DNA from: Haloferula sp966696705
GTDB taxonomy: Bacteria > Verrucomicrobiota > Verrucomicrobiia > Verrucomicrobiales > Akkermansiaceae
Assembly (NCBI GenBank): GCA_966696705.1
Contig: CBKZPU010000006.1
Span: 8,558-72,557 of the forward strand
DNA length: 64,000 nt
Reading direction: 5' to 3'
This document shows positions 44,456 through 52,697 of this stretch, piece by piece. A program made the position numbers and the translations under genes. The number at the start of each line of letters is the position of its first letter. Position 1 is the first letter of the stretch. The notes below the pieces were generated by a model. The model was not told the DNA's origin and ran no database searches. It worked only from the letters and a program-made list of their open reading frames with translations.

Positions 44456-47400
44456 ACCGATGAGCGAATCCCCTCACGACCTGGATGCGACCCACGCGCC
44501 CGAGTTCGCGGAGGTGCTGGCTTTTCCGGCGTCGGTCGCCCAGCAGGTGTTTTGGTACCTGGAACTGCTGCAACCGGGTGTCACGGCGTTCAACATCCCG
44601 ATGCGCTTCCGCTTGGAGGGCCCCCTCGACACCGGTCTGTTGGAAAGGTCGCTGCGCACGATCGTCGAGCGCCATGAATCGCTGCGGACTCACTTCGAGG
44701 AAGAGAATGGCGAGCTGCTGCAGATTGTTTCGCCGGACGCGCACTTCGAATTCCCGATCCACGACGTCTCTTACCTTCCGGAAAGCGAGCGCCAGACGGA
44801 AGCGGGTCGGCTCGGCAGCATCGAAGCCCAGCGGCCCTTCCATCTCGCGACCGGGCCGGCCTTCCGGGCCGAGTTGGTAAGGCTTGCAGCCGCTTCCCAC
44901 ATCCTGCACGTCACGGTCCATCACGCGATGTTCGACGGTTCGTCGATGACCGTCCTGACCGAGGAACTGGCGCAGATTTATCAGGCCTACCACGACGGCA
45001 AGGAATGCCCGCTCGAATCTCCGCCGATCCAGTACGGCGACTACAGCGTGTGGCAGAGGGACTTCCTCGAAGGCCCCGAAGTCGCCAAGCAACTCGCTTA
45101 CTGGAAAGAGCGTCTGGCCGGCATGGCCGAGCTGGACCTGCCGACGGACCGGCCGCGCCCCGCGGCCAAGTCATGGAATGGCGATTTGACTTCCGCCCTG
45201 TTGCCGCGCGACCTCACCGGCCGCCTGCAAGCCATCGCCGCGCGCAACGGGGCGACGCTCTATCATCTACTACTGGCGGCGTACAAGCTGCTGCTCCATC
45301 GCTACAGCGGAATGACGGACATCGCCGTCGGATCGCCGATCACCGGCCGCACGCGAGCCGAAATGGAGCGCCTGATCGGTGTCTTCATCAATTCGCTGGT
45401 GCTGCGCAGCGATCTCTCGGGTGACCCGTCGTTCGATAGCCTCGTGCGCCAAGTGCGCGACACCGCACTGGCGGCGGTCGAGAACCAGGACGTGCCTTTC
45501 GAGTGCCTGGTCCGCGAGTTGAAGCCGAACCGTGATTCGAGCCGCAATCCGTTGTTCCAGGTGAATTTCACCCACCAACGGTCGTTCGCGAAAGCAGGCA
45601 AGTTCGGTGGCGTGGAATTGATTCCGATTCCGTCGCGTTCGCCCGGTGCGATCTTCGACCTGCACTTCTTCATGGTCGAACGGGCCGAGGGCTGGCGGGT
45701 GACCTGCGACTTCAGCACCGATCTCTACGATCACGCGACCGCGCGGCGGATGCTCGGGCACTATCAGCGATTGCTCGAAGGCATCGCGGAAGCTCCCGCG
45801 AAAAGGCTTTCGGAACTGGAGATCCTGACGGAGGGAGAGAAGGAGACGATCCTCGGCAAGTGGTCCCACAACGAAGTCATTGGGAGCCCGGACACCATTC
45901 CCGCGCTATTCTCCCAGGTTGCATCGAAGCACGGACGACGCACCGCGCTGAAATTCGGTGACCACTCCTTTACTTATGGTCAACTCCACGCCGAAGCCTC
46001 CGCGGTTGCGGCACGCTTGATCGAATCCGGCGTGAAGCCCGGTGATCTGGTCGCCCTGTGTTCGAAGCCATCACCGGAAATGATCGCCGGCCTGCTCGGC
46101 ATCCTGCTTGCCGGCGGCGCCTACGTGCCGCTCGACCCGGACTACCCCGCGCAACGCTTTGCACTTCTGTTAGAGGAATCCGGCGCCCGGTTCGGCCTGG
46201 CCACTCCGGGGCTGGCTTTCTCGTTCGGCGAGTGGAGCGGGAATCTGTTGGAGATTCCCAAGTTCGGAAGCGCGGCACCCGTCGATCTGCCCACGCTCGC
46301 AATCACGCCCGAGCACCCCGCCTACCTGCTTTTCACCTCCGGCTCCACCGGCAAGCCAAAGGGCGTGCTGGTGCCGCACCGTGGCGTCGCGCGACTGGTG
46401 CGCGACAATGGCTTCATGCCGATCACCGGCGACGACGTCTTCCTCCAAGCCGCCCCACTCTCCTTCGATGCCTCGACGCTCGAAATCTGGGGCCCGCTGC
46501 TCAACGGCGGCACCCTCGTCATCCCGTCGCAAGGCACCGGGCTCGACGAGATTGCGACCGCGGTCCGCGAGAAGGGCGTCACCACGCTGTGGCTGACGGC
46601 GGGACTATTCCAAGTGATGGTCGAGGAGCATGTGGAGTCGCTCAGGGGCTTGCGCTACCTGCTGGCCGGCGGCGACGTGCTTTCGGTCTCCCACGTGCGC
46701 CAGGCCTTGGCGGCATTGCCCGGCACCACCCTCGTCAACGGCTACGGTCCTACGGAAAACACCACGTTTACCACCTGCCATGCCATCCGCGAGCAGGACT
46801 GCGAGCGCCCTTCGATCCCCATCGGCCGACCCATCGCAAACACCACCGTCTTCATCCTCGACGATCACGGCCGCCCCGTGCCCGCAGGTGTCCATGGCGA
46901 GCTCTTCACCGGTGGCAACGGCTTGGCACTCGGTTATCATGGCGACCCGGCCCTGACCGCCGGGAAATTCATCGAGCATCCCCGGTTTGGCCGCTTGTAT
47001 CGCACCGGCGACCTGTGCCGCTGGCTGGCGGATGGCACCATCGAGTTCATCAGCCGCCGCGACCATCAGGTGAAAGTGCGCGGCTTCCGCATCGAACCCG
47101 GCGAGATCGAAACCGTGCTCGCGTCGCATCCCGAGGTGCGCCAAGCGAAGGTGGCGGTGCGGGGCGACAGTGCGGAAACCAAGCGCATCCTCGCCTGGGC
47201 CATCGTGGAGCAAGGCAGCATGCTGGATTCCGGCAAGCTCCACGCTTGGCTGGCCGCCCGGCTGCCGGCGTTCTTGCAGCCCGATGGTGTGACGATCCTC
47301 GATGCCTTCCCGGTCACCGCGAATGGCAAGATCGACCTCGCCGCATTGCCCGATCCCGCCAAGGCACCAGGAGAGCCCCGTCGCTTCAGCCCGCCGCAGG

Positions 47401-48464
47401 GCGAGATCGAGGAGCGGCTCGCCGCCATCTGGAGCGAGCTACTAGGAACCCCGGAGATCGGCCGGGACGACGACTTCTTTTCGCTCGGCGGCCACTCGCT
47501 GATGGCCCTGCGCCTGTTCTCGCGCATCTCCCGCGACTTCGGCCGCAGCTTGCCGCTGGCGGCACTGCTCAGTCATCCGACGGTGGCACGGCTTGCCGCG
47601 CTCTTGGCGCCGGAATCGCACACGGAACCCGCGAAGTCCGGCAACAGGGGGCATCTAGTGACCCTGTCCGACCGCGGCACGCCGCCTCCCCTATTCTGCA
47701 TCCATGGCGGCGACGGTGGCGTGATCTTCTACCGCGGCCTGGCCGAGCGGATGACCGGGGAGTTCCCGATCCATGCGATCGAAGCGCTGGCATTGAGCAA
47801 CAGCGCGCCGATCGAGGAAGCCAGCGTCGAGGAAACCGCGGCGGCGTATGTGAAAGAGCTGCTCGCCGTGCATCCGGCCGGTCCGTTCCGGCTGGCGGGA
47901 TATTCCTTCGGCGGCGTCGTGGCCCATGAAATGGCCTGCCAGCTCACCGGGCAGGGCCACACGGTCGAGTTCCTCGGCCTTTTTGACACTCACAATCCGA
48001 CCGCACCTTGCAAGCGCTACTCCTTGCCAGGGCGGCTGGGTGCCTTCTGGCAACAGCAGGACGACCTGCCGCTGCCGGCAAAGCTGGAACGGCTTCGCGA
48101 GCGCATCGCCGAAGGCATCGCGGTCCACCGCCAGGTGAAGAAGGAAGTCGCCGAAGCGATGACCATGGGACCGGCCGAAGCCCACAGCGACCTCCGCCGC
48201 GTCCAGGTCCGCGAGGAAAACTGGCGCGCGATGCAGGCCTACCGGCCGCGACCGTATGCCGGAGCGATCACGCTCTTCAAGGCGATGACCCCGAGCGACA
48301 AGGTCGAGTGGCCGGAGGATTACGGATGGACGTCCGTGGCCCATGGCGGGCTGCGCATCATTCCCGTGCCGGGCCGGCATCTGACCTTGTTCGAAGATGC
48401 GAATGTCGGAGCTTTGGCGAAGGCGCTGGATGGCGCCCTTCAGCCGTCCTCCGCGATCGCGTGA
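44433..48464 (+). CDS. NRPS termination module: C-A-T-TE
   Basis: The 1343-residue protein contains a C domain with HHAMFDG (163-169), an A domain (core ~480-985) and a T domain with Ser1022 (LGGHSLM). A type I thioesterase follows (~1080-1340) with GYSFGG nucleophile Ser1158, preceded by FCIHGGDGG. Pocket residues (Asp679 onward) read D-A-L-W-L-G-G-T-F-K, a valine-type code. The TE would release the chain by hydrolysis or cyclisation. ATG 44433 overlaps the previous gene by 23 bases; ATG 44460, just past its stop, is an alternative start. No gene for an exporter or phosphopantetheinyl transferase follows. Confidence 0.95.
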   Translation: MLTAANSEPMSESPHDLDATHAPEFAEVLAFPASVAQQVFWYLELLQPGVTAFNIPMRFRLEGPLDTGLLERSLRTIVERHESLRTHFEEENGELLQIVSPDAHFEFPIHDVSYLPESERQTEAGRLGSIEAQRPFHLATGPAFRAELVRLAAASHILHVTVHHAMFDGSSMTVLTEELAQIYQAYHDGKECPLESPPIQYGDYSVWQRDFLEGPEVAKQLAYWKERLAGMAELDLPTDRPRPAAKSWNGDLTSALLPRDLTGRLQAIAARNGATLYHLLLAAYKLLLHRYSGMTDIAVGSPITGRTRAEMERLIGVFINSLVLRSDLSGDPSFDSLVRQVRDTALAAVENQDVPFECLVRELKPNRDSSRNPLFQVNFTHQRSFAKAGKFGGVELIPIPSRSPGAIFDLHFFMVERAEGWRVTCDFSTDLYDHATARRMLGHYQRLLEGIAEAPAKRLSELEILTEGEKETILGKWSHNEVIGSPDTIPALFSQVASKHGRRTALKFGDHSFTYGQLHAEASAVAARLIESGVKPGDLVALCSKPSPEMIAGLLGILLAGGAYVPLDPDYPAQRFALLLEESGARFGLATPGLAFSFGEWSGNLLEIPKFGSAAPVDLPTLAITPEHPAYLLFTSGSTGKPKGVLVPHRGVARLVRDNGFMPITGDDVFLQAAPLSFDASTLEIWGPLLNGGTLVIPSQGTGLDEIATAVREKGVTTLWLTAGLFQVMVEEHVESLRGLRYLLAGGDVLSVSHVRQALAALPGTTLVNGYGPTENTTFTTCHAIREQDCERPSIPIGRPIANTTVFILDDHGRPVPAGVHGELFTGGNGLALGYHGDPALTAGKFIEHPRFGRLYRTGDLCRWLADGTIEFISRRDHQVKVRGFRIEPGEIETVLASHPEVRQAKVAVRGDSAETKRILAWAIVEQGSMLDSGKLHAWLAARLPAFLQPDGVTILDAFPVTANGKIDLAALPDPAKAPGEPRRFSPPQGEIEERLAAIWSELLGTPEIGRDDDFFSLGGHSLMALRLFSRISRDFGRSLPLAALLSHPTVARLAALLAPESHTEPAKSGNRGHLVTLSDRGTPPPLFCIHGGDGGVIFYRGLAERMTGEFPIHAIEALALSNSAPIEEASVEETAAAYVKELLAVHPAGPFRLAGYSFGGVVAHEMACQLTGQGHTVEFLGLFDTHNPTAPCKRYSLPGRLGAFWQQQDDLPLPAKLERLRERIAEGIAVHRQVKKEVAEAMTMGPAEAHSDLRRVQVREENWRAMQAYRPRPYAGAITLFKAMTPSDKVEWPEDYGWTSVAHGGLRIIPVPGRHLTLFEDANVGALAKALDGALQPSSAIA

Positions 48465-48525
48465 CAGTTTCAGTTCGCGCTTCGGGGCGTTCCCCGGTAG
48501 ATGACACGGGCTCCTCGCCCCCCCG

Positions 48526-49407
48526 ATGTCGAATTGGTTCCCCCGCCTCGCCTCGCTACTCATCGCTTTTCCCGTCGCAGCGATGGCTCAAACCTACGTG
48601 GACCTGGACTTCAGCCACAATGTGCAGGCGGCGTCCCAGATGTATCCGAACAATTCCACACTCGGTCCCTACTACCACTCGGGATCGTTCATGGAGTTCA
48701 CCAACGCCGGCAGCCATAATGGCAGCCCGGTCGATGTGCGGGTGTCCTTTATCGGGCTAACCGACGGTGAAAGCCCGGACTTCCGCGAAACGAGCACCTA
48801 CCAGTGGGTCGGTTGGATCCCGGACTACAACACCCTCAACGCGAGCAACGACCTAGGCATCTACTATCGCCACGATGGGAACTATGCCCAGCAGCAGGGC
48901 GGCATCGCATGGACGCTTTCCTTCTACGAAGGGGGCGGCACTTTCAGCACCCCGCTCACGCTGCCCGGCGTGCGGCTGCTGATCTACGACCACGACGGCG
49001 AGGCCTACCAGTCGGAATCGATCCGTGCCTTCGCCGCCGATGGCCTGACCGGCTACCAATTTCACGAAAACAGCGGCATCCACGCCCATGACGAGGACGG
49101 CAGCTACCGCTTCGACTCCCGCGGGTTGGGCCATCCGGAGACATCCCCCGATGGTGGCATGATCCTCTACTACCAGAATACGTCTTCGATCCGCTTCGAC
49201 ATGTTCTCCACCACCGAGCCCGGCTTGCCGGGGCCGAACAACGGCATCTTCGCCGCTTGGGATGGTGACCTCGGCCTTACTGACGGCAGCACGGCCGGCT
49301 TCGGCGAATTGATCACCGTCCCCGAGCCGGGCGTCGTGATCCTCGTTGGAACCGCGTCGCTCGGCTTGATGCTGCGCCGCGGCCGCCGCCAGGGCGAAGC
49401 CGCCTGA
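48526..49407 (+). CDS. PEP-CTERM sorting domain protein
   Basis: A 293-residue exported protein with a signal peptide (LASLLIAFPVAAMAQ) and a beta-rich body with many aromatic and acidic residues (WVGWIPDYNTLNASNDLG, LLIYDHDGEAYQSES). The C-terminus is VPEPGVVILVGTASLGLML with RRGRR, the PEP-CTERM signal. It lies 61 bases after the NRPS operon on the same strand but has no obvious biosynthetic role; read-through is possible because no terminator is seen. It ends 2 bases from the convergent phosphatase gene. Confidence 0.85.
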   Translation: MSNWFPRLASLLIAFPVAAMAQTYVDLDFSHNVQAASQMYPNNSTLGPYYHSGSFMEFTNAGSHNGSPVDVRVSFIGLTDGESPDFRETSTYQWVGWIPDYNTLNASNDLGIYYRHDGNYAQQQGGIAWTLSFYEGGGTFSTPLTLPGVRLLIYDHDGEAYQSESIRAFAADGLTGYQFHENSGIHAHDEDGSYRFDSRGLGHPETSPDGGMILYYQNTSSIRFDMFSTTEPGLPGPNNGIFAAWDGDLGLTDGSTAGFGELITVPEPGVVILVGTASLGLMLRRGRRQGEAA

Positions 49408-49409
49408 CC

Positions 49410-50846
49410 TTACCGTTTTTCGAGCGCCACCAGCGTCACGTCGTCCATCTGGGGTGCACCGGCGGCGAAGCGCGAAAGCTCACGCTCGACGGCCCGGATC
49501 GACGCTTCGGCCCCGCGCCCCGCGCCCTCGCGGAAGGCCTCGCGCAGGCGGTCCATCCCGAATTCCTCGCCCGCGGCATCCACGGCCTCCTTCACGCCGT
49601 CGGTGTGGAAAAGCAGGCAATCGCCCGGTTCGAGCCGGATCTCGTGGACCTTGGTGACACGCTCGAAGACATCGCCCTCGTCAATGCCCAAGGCGAGGCC
49701 CGGTGGTTTCAGCAGCGTCACGGATTTCTCGGCGGCCCGGTAGAGCAAGGCGGGATCGTGACCGGCCCGGACCAACTTCATGCCGCCGCCATCGCCCTCG
49801 ATCACGGCGTAAAAGAGGCTGATGAACATGTCCTCGCGGATGTCAGGGAAAAGCTGGCGGTTCACCAGGGCCAGCGCGTCGGCTGGATTGTCGTGGACCG
49901 CGGCGAGCGATCGCAACACGCTGCGGCACATGGCCATCAGCAAACCGGCGGCCACCCCTTTTCCCGACACGTCCGCGATGACCACGCCGTGGCGGCCATC
50001 GCCGAGATCGAAGTGGTCGTAGTAGTCGCCGCTGATGATGCGGGCGGGCTGGTTGGTGCCGCTGACGCGGTAGCCGGGCACCACCGGGTCTCCCTGTGGG
50101 AGCAGGACCCGCTGGACCTCGCGGGCATTGCGGAGTTCGCCCTCGATCTGGCGCTTCTCGCTGGCCTCGCGGTGGACCAGGGCACTGCCGATGGCAAAGG
50201 CGGATTGCTCGGCGACGCTGCGGAAAACGGCGAAGTCATTGGCGGTGAATGCCCCATCCTCGCGGATGCGGGTCACGGCCAGGATTCCGAGATCCTTGCC
50301 GCCGTGGCGCAGCGGGGCCACCAAGGCCATGGTATCCGGGCCATAGTGGAGCGATCGGTCCCGGAACGCGGGATGAGCTTTCACCTCGGGGACGAACTGG
50401 GCCTCGCCGGAGGAAAGAATGGCCCCGAGCATGCCTTCGTCCGCCGACACTTGGGCCAAACGAAGATGGCTTTCCAGGGCCCGCGGATCCTTTTGCGCCC
50501 GCTGCCGCACTTCCTCGGGCACCGGGATGAGCGGCGGACACTCGGCGGAAAGGTATTTCGGCTGCAGCCGGGTCCGCGAGTCGTCGAGCAGGTAGAGCGC
50601 CCCGCCTCGCGCGGCGACCACCCGGTCCACGCCATCGACGATCAACCGTGACAGTCCTGTCATGGTGGTATCGCTGCCAATGGCCGCCCCCAGATCGTGA
50701 AGGAACGCGAACATGCGGTGTTCCTCGCCTTCGAAGGCCGAAAGCTCGGCATTTTTCGAGGACAGCTCCCGCTTCTTCCGCGCCAAGGCGATGGCCAGCC
50801 CGACAAGTACCAAGGCCAGCAAGGAATAAGGGAGGAGGTGTTCCAT
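49410..50846 (-). CDS. GAF-SpoIIE serine phosphatase (RsbU-like)
   Basis: The 478-residue protein begins with a membrane helix (YSLLALVLVGLAIALA), then a short coiled coil. A GAF sensor follows (~50-215; ALYLLDDSRTRLQPKYLS), then a PP2C/SpoIIE phosphatase (~255-475) with ISGDYYDHFDLGDGRHGV, IADVSGKGVAAGLLMA and DDVTLVAL. Such enzymes dephosphorylate an anti-sigma-factor antagonist to start partner switching. The STAS-domain protein 16 bases upstream is the likely substrate. I start at ATG 50846, directly before the helix; a longer frame to 50945 adds non-conserved basic residues overlapping that neighbour. Confidence 0.92.
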   Translation of the reverse strand: MEHLLPYSLLALVLVGLAIALARKKRELSSKNAELSAFEGEEHRMFAFLHDLGAAIGSDTTMTGLSRLIVDGVDRVVAARGGALYLLDDSRTRLQPKYLSAECPPLIPVPEEVRQRAQKDPRALESHLRLAQVSADEGMLGAILSSGEAQFVPEVKAHPAFRDRSLHYGPDTMALVAPLRHGGKDLGILAVTRIREDGAFTANDFAVFRSVAEQSAFAIGSALVHREASEKRQIEGELRNAREVQRVLLPQGDPVVPGYRVSGTNQPARIISGDYYDHFDLGDGRHGVVIADVSGKGVAAGLLMAMCRSVLRSLAAVHDNPADALALVNRQLFPDIREDMFISLFYAVIEGDGGGMKLVRAGHDPALLYRAAEKSVTLLKPPGLALGIDEGDVFERVTKVHEIRLEPGDCLLFHTDGVKEAVDAAGEEFGMDRLREAFREGAGRGAEASIRAVERELSRFAAGAPQMDDVTLVALEKR

Positions 50847-50862
50847 GGGCCGCGCCGACTGC

Positions 50863-51399
50863 TCAGTCGGCCTTGCGGTCGTTCTCGGCGACCTCTTGTT
50901 CGAGAATCCCGACCACGCCGGCGAATTTCCGGGCGTTTTCCTCACTGGTGGCGGCCAGCGTCTGATGGGCCTCCAAAATGTGCCGTGCCCGCTCCTTCAC
51001 CGTCGGGGAATGGCCCGGCTGATAGGGCTCCAGCTCGGCCCGGATTTGATCGGCCCGTCCGCGCCATGGGGCGACCGGCGGGTCGATTTCAAGCAGGCAG
51101 TCCAGCCCCAAGTCCTCCAGCGAGTTGCGGTTGCGCTCGCCCGCCCCGGCGATCTGGACGCCACCCGTGGCGCCGAGCTTCGACAGTCTGGCGGCGAAAC
51201 TGGCAAGCTGCCCCATGAACGTGGAGTCCATCCCGGTGCAGGCTTCGAGGTCGATGACCAGGCGTCGTTCACCCTCCGCGATCCGGGCCTCCGCGCATTC
51301 CTTCATGACCGGACTGATCACGAAGGAACCTTTTCCCTCGCAGCGAATCCAAGTGAACCCGTCGAATACTCCGACCAGAATGGCGTTTTCCGAACTCAC
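50863..51399 (-). CDS. STAS-domain anti-anti-sigma factor
   Basis: The N-terminal ~110 residues form a STAS domain with LVIDLEACTGMDSTFMG. Ser59 is the usual phosphorylation site of anti-sigma-factor antagonists (consensus DSS/T). A C-terminal extension (~115-178) is helical and charged (EENARKFAGVVGILEQEVAE), which is longer than a minimal STAS protein. The gene is immediately upstream of the SpoIIE phosphatase, with which it should form a partner-switch pair. No anti-sigma kinase or sigma factor gene is visible nearby, so they must be encoded elsewhere. Confidence 0.88.
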   Translation of the reverse strand: MSSENAILVGVFDGFTWIRCEGKGSFVISPVMKECAEARIAEGERRLVIDLEACTGMDSTFMGQLASFAARLSKLGATGGVQIAGAGERNRNSLEDLGLDCLLEIDPPVAPWRGRADQIRAELEPYQPGHSPTVKERARHILEAHQTLAATSEENARKFAGVVGILEQEVAENDRKAD

Positions 51400-51486
51400 G
51401 TGAGAGGGACCGAACTTGCTAGCGACCGCTCCATCTTAAAATCCCTTGGCGGGCGTGGTCAACCGTGCATCGATGGGAAAACGAGG

Positions 51487-51945
51487 TTATTGCCAGAGGT
51501 AGGAATGGCGCGAGGCGACCTCCCGGCCACCACGAGTCAAGGTGCAACGCCACGCCAGCACCCGGCCGCCCTCGCGATAATCGTCACCCAAAATGGCGAA
51601 TTCGGCGCGACCGGAGCCCTCGCCCGCGGCGATCGTGTGCACCATTTTCTTCACGCGGCTGCCGGTCGAGCCTTGCTGATACTCGAAAACAATCTGGCCG
51701 GCATCCGACGACGACGCGTCGTTCCACAGCACCGTGTAGGTGTATCCCAAGCGGTCGCCTTGCTCACCGATACCGATGGCCCCATGGAAACGCCGCTTGC
51801 GTTCGCCCCGGATCATCGGATCGTCACTGTCACCGGTGCCAACCTCGCGGATGTGAAGCGGCCGCACATCAAGCACCTGCGGCGAGCCGCAGGACCACAG
51901 GGACAAGGCCGAAATCATGACCGCGAGGGGCTTCCAGAGCTTCAT
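51487..51945 (-). CDS. Hypothetical lipoprotein
   Basis: A 152-residue protein with a lipoprotein signal MKLWKPLAVMISALSLWSCG. The start at 51945 puts this at the N-terminus; the frame is also open to 51981. The mature part is a beta-rich domain (GYTYTVLWNDASSSDAGQIV, VFEYQQGSTGSRVKKM) ending SYLWQ. I do not recognise the family. It is divergent from the Fur-family gene, with a 102-base gap that presumably contains both promoters. Confidence 0.7.
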   Translation of the reverse strand: MKLWKPLAVMISALSLWSCGSPQVLDVRPLHIREVGTGDSDDPMIRGERKRRFHGAIGIGEQGDRLGYTYTVLWNDASSSDAGQIVFEYQQGSTGSRVKKMVHTIAAGEGSGRAEFAILGDDYREGGRVLAWRCTLTRGGREVASRHSYLWQ

Positions 51946-52047
51946 CGGCGGCATTTCACGCAAGCGGCCCGGCCTTGCCAACCCGCAAATTCCGGCTTCC
52001 GCGCTTCATCCTTTCCCGTCGCGGAAACTACCGCTTAAAATTCCTCT

Positions 52048-52548
52048 GTGGAACAGGCCATCCTCGACAAACTCGACGCCTTCATCAGGAAAAAGGGGCT
52101 GCGGAAGACCCCTCAACGCGACGCGATCGTGCGGACCGCCTTCGCCAGCGACGAGCATTTCACCTCCGAGGAGCTGTTCGATCGCTCACGCAGGGCCAAT
52201 GCCGGCGTTTCCCGCGCCACGGTCTATCGAACCATCGCCCTCCTGGTGGAAGCCGGGCTGCTGCACGAAATCGACCTCGGAGGCGACCTCAAGACCTACG
52301 ACCCGAACTTCTTCGACAAGCCGAGCCACAACCACCTCGTCTGCATCGACTGCGGCAAGGTGCTGGAGTTCGAGGACTCCCACTTGGAGCTGCTCAACGA
52401 CTGCCTGACCCGCCGCATGGGCTTCCGGCCGGTACGCCAGACCATCAAGATCGAGGCCTGCTGTGAACAACTCCGCAAGAAGGGCGTCTGCCCGAACTTG
52501 ATCAAGGCGCGCGTCACCGGAAAACGGCTGCCGGCGCGGAAGCGCTGA
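52048..52548 (+). CDS. Fur family metal-responsive regulator
   Basis: The 166-residue protein has the Fur winged helix (GLRKTPQRDAIVRTAF, SRATVYRTIALLVEAGLLHE) and the C-terminal metal/dimer domain. That domain has SHNHLVCIDCGKVLEFED (His pair and CxxC) and the second cysteine region EACCEQLRKKGVC. It could respond to iron, zinc or peroxide; the sequence alone does not decide which. The start codon is GTG. It is divergent from the lipoprotein gene and followed by a hairpin and argH. Confidence 0.9.
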   Translation: MEQAILDKLDAFIRKKGLRKTPQRDAIVRTAFASDEHFTSEELFDRSRRANAGVSRATVYRTIALLVEAGLLHEIDLGGDLKTYDPNFFDKPSHNHLVCIDCGKVLEFEDSHLELLNDCLTRRMGFRPVRQTIKIEACCEQLRKKGVCPNLIKARVTGKRLPARKR

Positions 52549-52552
52549 TTGA

Positions 52553-52583
52553 GCTTCCGTGGGCGCGGTGGCACCGCGGAAGC
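52553..52583 (+). other. Hairpin between the Fur-family gene and argH
   Basis: GCTTCCG (52553-52559) pairs with CGGAAGC (52577-52583), with a nested GCGGT/ACCGC stem inside. It lies 5 bases after the Fur-family stop. There is no T-run, so it may be a Rho-independent-like or REP-like element rather than a standard terminator. The rest of this 149-base gap holds nothing recognisable. Confidence 0.4.
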
Positions 52584-52697
52584 CACTGGACGAGCCGACA
52601 ATACCCTCGCTCGCCATGTTCTCGCGAACGCGCCTATGGTTGGACGGCGGGATTTTCCCTTGCACCGGGCCCACGGCTGCCCGCTACTGCCGCCGCC

